Assembly: GCA_021204375.1 (NCBI GenBank)
Contig: JAJPZL010000497.1
Location: 1 to 7,967, forward strand
DNA from: Bacteroides sp.
Lineage (GTDB): Bacteria; Bacteroidota; Bacteroidia; Bacteroidales; Bacteroidaceae
Length of the DNA: 7,967 bases
Direction of reading: 5' to 3'
Shown here: in pieces, positions 1 to 6,594 of the stretch
Layout of the letters: each line of letters opens with the position of its first letter
How positions within the stretch are numbered: position 1 is the stretch's first letter
Translations under genes and position numbers: made by a program
Notes under the pieces: model-generated
The model's database searches: none
Told to the model about the DNA's origin: nothing
Seen by the model: only the letters and a program-made list of their open reading frames with translations

Positions 1-19
1 CCTTTTTAACTAAGAACTC

Positions 20-51
20 TTCGCTTTTTACGGTGTTAAATAGTACATTTG
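20..51 (+). promoter_or_regulatory. Bacteroides-type promoter of the broken golvesin/amidase gene
   Basis: TACATTTG at 44-51 matches the Bacteroidetes sigma-ABfr -7 consensus TAnnTTTG exactly. A weak -33 candidate, TTCG at 20-23, lies 20 bases upstream. The expected start of transcription is about 55-58, leaving a leader of roughly 20 bases before the ATG at 76. The -7 match is seen directly; the -33 assignment is weak. Confidence 0.6.
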
Positions 52-75
52 CAGCAGTAGAAATCGGATAACACC

Positions 76-2994
76 ATGAAGAAATCTTCTCTTTTAACAG
101 GATTAGTTCTTTTTTACACCGGAATTATTTCCGGACAGGTAGAAGATAGAGCCATAAGAGAACGGCTCAATGAGTTCTTTGGCTCTTATACCAACCCGGC
201 TATACAACCTGTTACGTATAAGCTGGATAGTTTTCGGGTAGACACCAGAAAGAAGCATCTCACAGTATATGCCGGTGAGCAGTTTGCTTATCAACCGTTA
301 CGCACAGAAGATATACCCGATATTTATGAAAGGCTAAAAAGATATCTTCCCGCTCCGCTCTCATCTTACCAGGTGGAGATACAGGCTATGGGACAACCGA
401 TCGAAGAGCTGATCCCTAACTATTATCGCCGGAAAGGAAAAACTACCGACCGCTTTTTTACCGGTATCCGGCAAAACACTCCTGCCTGGGTTACCAACAC
501 TTCACGCCCCTATACAGTCTCCCGTGGATTAGAAGGCCGTCATATTGCTCTCTGGCACAGCCACGGTAAATACTACAAAGCAGATAGAAAAGAGTGGGTA
601 TGGCAACGTCCCCGTCTTTTTCTAACTACTGAAGATCAATTCACACAATCTTTTATACTGCCTTTCCTTACCCCGATGCTGGAAAACGCAGGGGCAGTTG
701 TGTTCAATCCCCGCGAACGGGATATCCAACAAAACGAAATAATTGTAGATAACGACACTCCCCAAAACTCCATCTATCTGGAGGTAAAAAGTAAAAGATC
801 TCACTGGCAGGCAACCGGTAAACCCGGATTTGCCCGTTATAAAACACTCTATAACGATTGTGAGAATCCCTTTACTACCGGAACAGCCCGGTTTGTCCCT
901 ACTGAGCGGAAAAAAGATAAAGCTTTTGCCCAGTAGATTCCTGAAATTCCTGAAACCGGTAGGTATGCCGTATATGTATCGTATCAGTCACTACCCGAAA
1001 GTGTAACCGATGCAAAATACCTGGTTTTCCATAAGGGGGGCGTAACGGAATTTAAAGTAAACCAACAGATCGGAGGAGGTACCTGAGTATACCTGGGAAC
1101 CTTTGAATTTGATAAAGGAAAACATGATTATGGCATGGTAGCCCTGAGTAACCAAAGTAAAGAACAGGGAGTAGTCTGTGCAGATGCAGTACGATTTGGC
1201 GAAGGAACCGGTACCATTGTACGCGAAGGAAAAACAAGTGGCCTGCCCCGTTACCTGGAAGGAGCCCGTTACTCCATGCAATGGGCCGGGATGCCATACG
1301 AAGTCTACGGTGGACGCCAGGGAAGTGATGATTACGCAGACGATATCAATACCCGCTCCCGGGCTGTGAACTATCTTTCCGGAGGCTTGCCTTTTAATCC
1401 TGCAGAAAAAGGATTAGGAGTACCCATTGAAATGTCATTGGGTTTTCATACCGATGCCGGCTATATTTCCAAAAAGAGATCTGCCGGCGGTTACGAGCTT
1501 ATAGGTACGCTGGGAATCTATATGACCGAATTTAACAACGGTAAACTCAATGCCGGAACCAGTCGTTACGCTTCCCGCGATCTCACCGATCTGGTACTGA
1601 CACAGCTAACGGGAGATATAACAACTACCAGCGGGCACCCCTGGATACGTCGCAGTATGTAGGACCGTAATTACAGCGAAGCCCGTCTGCCGGCTGTCTC
1701 TTCTATGATCCTGGAACTCCTCTCCCACCAGAATTTTGATGATATGACCTACGGGCATGATCTCTTATTTAAATTCACAGCCAGCCGGGCTGTATACAAA
1801 GGCATTCTGCGTTTTCTCTCTACCCAGCATAACAAGCCGTACGTTGTACAACCGCTTCCGGTAAGTCATTTTGCCATTCAGTTCAGCGATAAGAAAAATA
1901 CGGTAGAGCTCTCCTGGCAACCGGTTAACGATCCTTCGGAACCTACTGCTACCCCCAACCAGTACATGGTTTACCAGCGTATCGGATACGGAGGATGGGA
2001 CAACGGTACGCTAGTAAACTCTACCCGCCACCGGGTTAAGATCGAACCCGGATTAGTATACTCCTTCAAAGTCACTGCCCTGAATGGCGGGGGCGAAAGC
2101 TTTCCCTCTGAAATTCTTTCAGCTATGAAAGCCAAGCGGGAAAAAGGCAGAGTACTGATCGTAAATAATTTCTATCGTCTCTCCGGCCCGGCACGAATGG
2201 ATTCCGGAGAAAAAGCCGGCTTTCTGCTTAACGAAGACCCGGGATTACCCTATCTCTACGATATCTCCTATAGCGGAGCACAGACAGGTTTCTATCGTAA
2301 CAAAGCAGGTATTGAAACACATGGTGGCTGGGGATACAGCGGCAGTGAGCTGGAAGGAAAGATCATTGCAGGCAATACCTTCGACTACCCCTTTATTCAT
2401 GGAAAAGCCATCCAGGCAGTCGGGAATTACTCTTTCGTATCCTGTGGTGCCAAAGCTATTGAAGCCGGTATTATCCATTTGCAGGATTATTCGGTAGTGG
2501 ATTTTATTTTCGGTATGGAAAGAAACAGTACGGCAAACTCTTCTCCTTTCCCGGCTCTTTATTAGGCACTCTCTCCAACCATGATCAACCTGATAACCCA
2601 ATATTGCCGGCAGGGAGGAAATATTCTGATGAGCGGTGCATTTCTGGGAGAGATGCTGAGAGCAAAGAGTCAGTTTAACGCTGATATATTAAAACTCAAC
2701 CACTTCCGGAAAATTACCGATAAAACAATCGACCAGATCCATGGCCTCGGACGTACCGTAACCATTCCCCGATATCCCAATGAAAAATTTTATACGGTAT
2801 CTTCTACAGAAGTACTCTATCCGGCCGCACAGGCTTTCCCGGTCCTGGCTTATACCGGTACCAACGAAAGTGCTACTGTTGCCTGGAAAGGAGAGAGATA
2901 CAGAACCTTTGTTCTGGGATTCCCGTTTGAAGCGATTCTTTCTGACAGCGACCGGGCCAACATTATGGCCTCAATTCTTGCATTTCTTTTTTAA
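76..2994 (+). pseudogene. Secreted amidase-like protein with inserted golvesin domain and FN3 domain ('xanthan lyase' type), broken by four in-frame stops
   Basis: A single reading frame of 972 codons is interrupted by TAG 934 (codon 287), TGA 1084 (337), TAG 1660 (529) and TAG 2563 (830). All pieces stay in the same frame and join into one plausible protein. Order of parts: Sec signal peptide (about 1-20, no lipobox Cys); N-terminal region; first half of an Amidase_3-like fold with candidate zinc ligands H163 (in WHSHG) and E186 and an NPRERD turn at 211-216; a golvesin C-terminal-like domain (about 287-375); second amidase half with H458 (FHTDAG) and candidate catalytic E547 (MILELLS); FN3 domain (about 594-684); a C-terminal domain with a glutamine-amidotransferase-like look (RVLIVNNF, later QGGNILMSG). 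The intact family is probably a periplasmic or surface enzyme acting on peptidoglycan or another glycan; I infer this from the amidase motifs, and 'xanthan lyase' is only an inherited label. Translation from 76 would stop after 286 residues and lack H458 and E547, so the product should be inactive. The start is supported by the signal peptide and the promoter at 44-51. Confidence 0.85.
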
Positions 2995-3007
2995 AACATT
3001 ATCTTTG
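2977..3007 (+). promoter_or_regulatory. Strong Bacteroides-type promoter for the three-gene operon
   Basis: CTTG at 2977-2980, then a 19-base spacer, then TATCTTTG at 3000-3007. This is a close match to the Bacteroidetes TTTG-N19-21-TAnnTTTG pattern. The -33 part lies inside the last codons of the broken upstream gene, whose TAA is at 2992-2994. Expected transcription start is about 3011, giving a leader of about 24 bases before the ATG at 3035. It makes the downstream genes independent of the decayed gene. Confidence 0.7.
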
Positions 3008-3034
3008 CTCCTGATAACCTAAAACAAAAAGACC

Positions 3035-3367
3035 ATGTACAACATACAAGCTAACCCATCCGGAACCCGGACTATTGAAGTTTCCAAAGATCATCTCAGA
3101 ACAATTAAAAGATATTCGTTGTTTCAACATTTGATCGATAGTACCGGTATTGTCAACGAATCTGTACTGGATAAACTGAAATTAAATGTCCGTTCCCTTA
3201 TTACTTCCAACGAAGGAGATAATAAGGATTTACTCGACCTCTGCATTGATGTAATCTATCACAACAATATGAAAGCATTCGGGTTACAACAGTTGATCCG
3301 CCTCTACATTGCCGAAATTGTGAACAAGGAGAATGAAGAGGAAGAGACAGAAAATTCAGGAGGATAA
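3035..3367 (+). CDS. Small uncharacterised protein (110 aa), first gene of operon
   Basis: I do not recognise this family. The 110-residue product has no signal peptide and no membrane segment, so it is probably cytoplasmic. The sequence looks mostly helical. A basic N-terminal part (ISLH-type surface, with EVSKDHLRTIKR at about 16-27) is followed by amphipathic helices, and the C-terminus is a strongly acidic tail (NKENEEEETENSGG, about 97-110), probably disordered. It starts at an ATG 28 bases downstream of a very good -7 element, as expected for a Bacteroidales gene, and precedes the next gene by 40 bases with no terminator visible between them. It is therefore probably co-transcribed with 3408-3653 and 3646-3990. 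Codon use resembles the neighbours, and I see no sign of recent transfer. That it is a real gene is well supported by promoter, length and context; its function is unknown. Confidence 0.75.
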   Translation: MYNIQANPSGTRTIEVSKDHLRTIKRYSLFQHLIDSTGIVNESVLDKLKLNVRSLITSNEGDNKDLLDLCIDVIYHNNMKAFGLQQLIRLYIAEIVNKENEEEETENSGG

Positions 3368-3407
3368 TTCCGGTAGAAAGGTATCAATCTACTAAAAACT
3401 TTTAATT

Positions 3408-3653
3408 ATGGTACAGGTAAACATATGCAGTATGGAAATAACAGAAGCTCTTGACCGGGTAAATGATGCTATTTCCGAAACACCATCCGGATACGAAATT
3501 GAGGTAACCTCCGACAATATGGAGATCTTCGACGAACTAAAAGATTACATAGGAAGCCTCCGGATCGGGTTCCGGGAGATCTACAAAGAAGAACTCCTGA
3601 TCATGCAGTTTAAAGTACCCGTAAAAATAAGTAATACTATACCTCATGAGTGA
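3408..3653 (+). CDS. Small uncharacterised protein (81 aa), second gene of operon
   Basis: Function not recognised. The product is small, acidic and soluble, with no signal peptide. The pattern suggests an alpha/beta fold: a helix (EITEALDRVNDAIS, about 9-22), a strand (YEIEVTS, 28-34), a helix (MEIFDELKDYIGSL, about 37-50), then two strands (GFREIYKEE and LLIMQFKVPVKI). The ATG at 3408 is used here; another in-frame ATG at 3432 (residue 9) cannot be excluded, since neither has a clear Shine-Dalgarno sequence. Its last eight bases overlap the start of the next gene in an ATGAGTGA arrangement, which suggests translational coupling and perhaps a physical or functional partnership. No promoter was found in the 40-base gap upstream, so it probably depends on the promoter at 2977-3007. 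Confidence 0.72.
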   Translation: MVQVNICSMEITEALDRVNDAISETPSGYEIEVTSDNMEIFDELKDYIGSLRIGFREIYKEELLIMQFKVPVKISNTIPHE

Positions 3654-3990
3654 AGCAGTTAAACAACTCCTGCAACTTCCCGAAGAACTTCAGAACCGTA
3701 TCCGTGATATTTACGGTAATACAGAGACATTTTATGCAACTGTCTACCTGATCGCCCGTAACGAACATATCGGACAGGAGGACAGATCAGAAGCCGGGAA
3801 GCAACGGATGGAGGTGATCCATGCCTACCAAAAACGTATTGAACGTATGCTTACCGAAGGAGGGGTAGACGGAAAAGAGCTTATGGCTGATATTGCCGGT
3901 GATTACCTGGAAGACTATGTAAACTACCGGGAACAGGATTTCGGCATGACCAATGAAGAGTTCCTCAACATTATCCGAAAAATAAATTAG
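3646..3990 (+). CDS. Small uncharacterised helical protein (114 aa), third gene of operon
   Basis: Function not recognised. The 114-residue product looks almost entirely alpha-helical and highly charged, with no signal peptide or membrane segment. Visible stretches are LLQLPEELQNRIRDIYG near the N-terminus, a charged helix around residues 45-70, and an acidic C-terminal half (GDYLEDYVNYREQDFGMTNEEF). It begins at the ATG at 3646, inside the last codons of the upstream gene, with an eight-base overlap, so it is probably translated by ribosomes that have just terminated there. The TAG at 3988-3990 is followed by a 73-base gap before the DUF456 gene. It could be an adaptor or regulatory protein, but nothing in the sequence shows that. 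Confidence 0.73.
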   Translation: MSEAVKQLLQLPEELQNRIRDIYGNTETFYATVYLIARNEHIGQEDRSEAGKQRMEVIHAYQKRIERMLTEGGVDGKELMADIAGDYLEDYVNYREQDFGMTNEEFLNIIRKIN

Positions 3991-4020
3991 TTAATATTTA
4001 TCAACCTCTTCATCCATTAC

Positions 4021-4063
4021 AGAGTCGGTTTGTTCTTATCAAAAAGAATAAAAACCGGACTCT
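4021..4063 (+). promoter_or_regulatory. Long-armed hairpin ending at the base before the DUF456 start codon
   Basis: The left arm AGAGTCGGTTT (4021-4031) pairs with the right arm AAACCGGACTCT (4052-4063) across a 20-base A-rich loop, with one bulged base. The right arm ends directly against the ATG at 4064. There is no T-run, so it does not look like a classical terminator for the upstream operon. In RNA it would place the start codon at the foot of a stem, so a role in translation control is possible. TCGGTTTG at 4025-4032 is one mismatch from a TAnnTTTG -7 element but is weak. The pairing is seen directly; the role is inferred. Confidence 0.45.
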
Positions 4064-4543
4064 ATGGATATCTTCCTTATTTTTATCGCCTCTTTCTGCC
4101 TGCTGACAGGCTTTGTGTGCTGTATCATTCCCGGTGTTCCCGGGTTACCCTTCGCCTATCTGGCTATGATCATACTCCAGGTTACCGAACGTGTACAGTT
4201 CTCCGTAGCACAGATGCTGATCTGGTTGTGTCTGGTCATTGTAGTACAGATCATAGATTACCTCACTCCCATGTGGGGAACCCGGCGCTGGGGAGGCAGC
4301 AAAGCGGGGATATGGGGAAGCATGATCGGTACACTGGCAGGAGTGATCCTTTTTCCTCCCTGGGGCATTGTTATCGGCCCCTTTGTAGGAGCCTTTATAG
4401 GTGAAATAATCAACAAACGTTCTTTTGAAAAAGCTACCCGGGCAGGATACGGAGCTTTGATAGGCTTTATCGCAGGTACAGCATTAAAATTAGTAGTTTG
4501 TGGAGTATTGATCTTTTATTTTGTAAAAGCCCTTATCGTTTAG
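4064..4543 (+). CDS. DUF456 family small membrane protein
   Basis: The 159-residue integral membrane protein matches the DUF456 family (Pfam PF04306) in length and character. It opens with MDIFLIFIASFCLLTGFVCC, followed by the conserved turn IIPGVPGLP (about 22-30). Next come a second hydrophobic helix, a polar turn WGTRRWGGSKAGIWGS (about 71-86), a long Gly-rich hydrophobic stretch (about 85-118, with FPPWGIVIGPFVGAFIGE), a short basic segment (NKRSFEKATRAG) and a last helix (about 130-157). The repeated Gly pattern suggests glycine-zipper packing of helices. The family's function is not established. The ATG at 4064 is the usual family start and is fixed by the hydrophobic N-terminus. The gene lies 73 bases after the small-gene operon and 97 bases before ygiQ, which has its own promoter. 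Confidence 0.88.
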   Translation: MDIFLIFIASFCLLTGFVCCIIPGVPGLPFAYLAMIILQVTERVQFSVAQMLIWLCLVIVVQIIDYLTPMWGTRRWGGSKAGIWGSMIGTLAGVILFPPWGIVIGPFVGAFIGEIINKRSFEKATRAGYGALIGFIAGTALKLVVCGVLIFYFVKALIV

Positions 4544-4574
4544 GCAGCTAAACTTCCACTATCATCACACTCCA

Positions 4575-4588
4575 CAAAATGTATTTTG
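4575..4588. repeat. Short palindrome in the DUF456-ygiQ gap
   Basis: CAAAAT (4575-4580), a two-base spacer GT, then ATTTTG (4583-4588) form a perfect 6-bp inverted repeat. The form is that of an operator site, but no regulator is known. It abuts the larger hairpin that begins at 4588. Confidence 0.35.
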
Positions 4589-4616
4589 GCAATTCGAAAG
4601 TAAACTTTTAATTGCC
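4588..4616. terminator. Hairpin between the DUF456 gene and ygiQ, possible terminator or operator
   Basis: GGCAATTCGAAAGT (4588-4601) pairs with ACTTTTAATTGCC (4604-4616) around a two-base gap, with a small internal mismatch at CG. The 7-bp outer and 5-bp inner paired blocks are clear. No T-tract follows, so intrinsic termination of the DUF456 transcript would be weak. Its right arm lies where the -33 region of the ygiQ promoter should be, so protein binding to DNA is an alternative role. Confidence 0.4.
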
Positions 4617-4628
4617 CTCAACTTTCAC

Positions 4629-4636
4629 TATCTTTG
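4629..4636 (+). promoter_or_regulatory. -7 promoter element of ygiQ, five bases before the start codon
   Basis: TATCTTTG at 4629-4636 is an exact TAnnTTTG match and is followed by CAAC and then the ATG at 4641. In this promoter class transcription begins a few bases past the element, so the mRNA would begin at or next to the ATG and have almost no leader. No good -33 element is seen: TTG at 4612-4614 leaves only a 14-base spacer. Confidence 0.6.
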
Positions 4637-4640
4637 CAAC

Positions 4641-6491
4641 ATGAAGGAGTGGAAATTGACAGACTGGCTTCCTACCACCAAAAAAGAGGTAGAATTAAAA
4701 GGATGGAATGAACTGGATGTGATCCTTTTCAGCGGAGATGCTTATGTGGACCATCCTTCGTTCAGTGCCGCTGTCATAGGCCGTATCCTGGAAGCCGAAG
4801 GCTATAAAGTAGCTATCGTTCCCCAACCCAACTGGCGGGATGACCTCCGGGATTTTAAAAAGCTGGGTAAACCCCGGCTCTTTTTTGGAGTCAGCGCAGG
4901 CTGTATGGACTCCATGGTCAATAAATATACAGCCAATAAACGCCTGCGCAGCGAAGATGCTTACACTCCGGACGGACGCAACGACATGCGCCCCGACTAT
5001 CCCACTATTGCCTATACACGCATTGTAAAAGAGATCTATCCCGATGTACCGGTCATAGCAGGCAGCATTGAAGCCTCCATGCGCCGGCTTACCCACTATG
5101 ATTACTGGCAGGACAAACTCTGTAAAAGTATTCTCTGCGATAGCGGAGCTGATATGCTTATCTATGGCATGGGAGAAAAAACGATCATACAACTGGCCCG
5201 TGAATTAGATAAAGGTACCCATTTCAACCAATTGCGTACCATTCCTCAAACCGTATACCTTACTCCCGAAAAGAGATGGAACAATCCCGATGAGACTCCT
5301 GTTATCCGGTTGCATTCTCATCAGGAGTGTATCCGGGAAAAACAAAAACAGGCAGAGAATATCCGGATCATCGAAGAAGAGAGTAATAAATACAACGCTT
5401 CCCGTATCCTTCAACCGGTAGATGATTCCCTGGTAGTTGTCAATCCACCATGGCCACCTATGAGTGAATCAGAACTGGACCACTCTTTCGACCTTTCCTA
5501 TACCCGGTTACCCCACCCTAAATACAAAGGAAAGCGTATTCCGGCTTACGATATGATCAAGTTCTCCGTAAATATCCATAGAGGATGTTTCGGCGGATGT
5601 GCCTTCTGTACTATCTCCGCCCACCAGGGAAAGTTCATAACCAGCCGAAGCAAGGAGAGTATTCTCAAAGAGGTAAAGGCCGTACAACAACTTCCTGATT
5701 TTAAAGGATACCTGAGTGATCTTGGAGGCCCTTCGGCCAATATGTATAAAATGGGAGGAAAGGAAGAGGAGAAATGCAAACGGTGCAAACGCCCCTCCTG
5801 TATCCATCCGAAAATCTGTCCGAACCTTAACACAGATCATCGGCCTTTGCTTGATATTTACCGGAGTGTAGATTCACTCCCCGGTATTAAAAAGAGTTTT
5901 ATCGGCAGCGGCGTACGCTATGACCTTTTACTCCATACAACGGAAGATCCGGTTGTAGATAAGTGCACAGAAGAGTATACCCACGAACTTATTAAAAACC
6001 ATGTAAGCGGTCGTCTGAAAGTGGCTCCGGAACATACCAGTGACCAGGTACTCTCCGTTATGCGTAAACCCTCTTTTGAGACCTTCATCCGGTTCAAACA
6101 GATATTTGATCGGATCAACCGGCAGCACAACCTGCGTCAACAGCTCATTCCTTATTTTATCTCCGGCCATCCGGGCTGTAAAGAGGAGGATATGGCTGAG
6201 CTGGCAGTACTTACCAAACAGATGGATTTCCAACTGGAACAGGTGCAGGACTTCACCCCTACCCCCATGACCATAGCTACCGAAGCCTGGTATACCGGTT
6301 TTCATCCTTACACATTGAAACCTGTCTATTCCGCCCGTACACAGAAAGAAAAACTGGCTCAACGCCAATACTTCTTCTGGTATATACCTGAGAACAGGAA
6401 ACAGATTATCGACTCTTTAAGAAAACTAAAAAGGAGCGATCTGGTCGATAAACTTTTTACCCGGGGAAAGAGTCTCAAACGGTATAAATAA
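4641..6491 (+). CDS. ygiQ: YgiQ family radical SAM protein
   Basis: The 616-residue protein is intact and close to the family's usual length. It opens with the typical YgiQ N-terminus, WLPTTKKEVELKGWNELDVI and FSGDAYVDHPSF, which supports the ATG at 4641. Order: N-terminal Radical_SAM_N-type domain (about 1-290, with GVSAGCMDSMVN and AGSIEASMRR), then the radical SAM core. The core carries C316, C320 and C323 in RGCFGGCAFC, the ligands of the [4Fe-4S] cluster that binds S-adenosylmethionine. A second Cys group, C379, C382, C387 and C393 (KCKRCKRPSCIHPKICPNL), is followed by the conserved DHRPL; in known YgiQ proteins a similar group is present and may bind metal or another cluster. Further conserved blocks are IGSGVRYDLLL, RLKVAPEHTS and YFISGHPGC. 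The C-terminus is basic (RGKSLKRYK). It is cytoplasmic and uses SAM radical chemistry, but the substrate of the family is not established to my knowledge. It is probably transcribed from its own promoter and ends before the inverted repeat at 6528-6559. Confidence 0.95.
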   Translation: MKEWKLTDWLPTTKKEVELKGWNELDVILFSGDAYVDHPSFSAAVIGRILEAEGYKVAIVPQPNWRDDLRDFKKLGKPRLFFGVSAGCMDSMVNKYTANKRLRSEDAYTPDGRNDMRPDYPTIAYTRIVKEIYPDVPVIAGSIEASMRRLTHYDYWQDKLCKSILCDSGADMLIYGMGEKTIIQLARELDKGTHFNQLRTIPQTVYLTPEKRWNNPDETPVIRLHSHQECIREKQKQAENIRIIEEESNKYNASRILQPVDDSLVVVNPPWPPMSESELDHSFDLSYTRLPHPKYKGKRIPAYDMIKFSVNIHRGCFGGCAFCTISAHQGKFITSRSKESILKEVKAVQQLPDFKGYLSDLGGPSANMYKMGGKEEEKCKRCKRPSCIHPKICPNLNTDHRPLLDIYRSVDSLPGIKKSFIGSGVRYDLLLHTTEDPVVDKCTEEYTHELIKNHVSGRLKVAPEHTSDQVLSVMRKPSFETFIRFKQIFDRINRQHNLRQQLIPYFISGHPGCKEEDMAELAVLTKQMDFQLEQVQDFTPTPMTIATEAWYTGFHPYTLKPVYSARTQKEKLAQRQYFFWYIPENRKQIIDSLRKLKRSDLVDKLFTRGKSLKRYK

Positions 6492-6527
6492 CTCTTTAGC
6501 AGGTCTTATCCGCTATAAATAAAGAAC

Positions 6528-6559
6528 AAGCTTCATATAGAAACTACTATATGAAGCTT
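6528..6559. terminator. Bidirectional terminator-like hairpin between convergent ygiQ and phoH
   Basis: AAGCTTCATATAG (6528-6540) and its exact reverse complement CTATATGAAGCTT (6547-6559) form a perfect 13-bp stem with a six-base loop. It lies 36 bases after the ygiQ stop and 35 bases past the phoH stop, so it can serve both genes. On the minus strand the stem is followed by a T-rich tail (GTTCTTTATTTATA), which favours termination of phoH; on the plus strand the tail is TATAAAA. The stem is AT-rich, so efficiency in either direction is uncertain. Confidence 0.7.
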
Positions 6560-6594
6560 TATAAAACAGACAGAACCAATATTTTCAGAAACAC

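Noticed and set aside
937..954. Tandem 9-base repeat ATTCCTGAA x2 right after the first stop.
   Set aside because: It encodes IPEIPE, which fits the normal start of the golvesin domain, and it keeps frame. It is coding sequence, not an expansion.
934..2565. Use of a variant genetic code in which TAG or TGA means Trp.
   Set aside because: Other genes in the window end in TAG (3988-3990, 4541-4543) and TGA (3651-3653) at sensible positions, and intact Trp codons are all TGG. Two stop codons would need recoding at once.
2517..2580. A pair of compensating frameshifts around the fourth stop, since another frame reads KKQYGKLFSFPGSLLGTLS there.
   Set aside because: The main frame gives FPALY-stop-ALSPTM, which matches the family's YKTFSP-type segment with a single changed codon, so a point mutation is simpler.
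4021..4063. Invertible phase-variation promoter flanked by inverted repeats.
   Set aside because: Only 20 bases lie between the arms, too few to hold a promoter, and no recombinase gene is nearby.
4030..4404. A 124-residue plus-strand open frame overlapping the DUF456 gene.
   Set aside because: It is out of frame with a clear DUF456 membrane protein, rich in Arg, Ser, Cys and His, and shows no protein-like pattern: a shadow frame.
4695..5192. A 165-residue minus-strand open frame inside ygiQ.
   Set aside because: It lies opposite the conserved N-terminal domain of ygiQ and has no promoter or recognisable motif: an antisense shadow.
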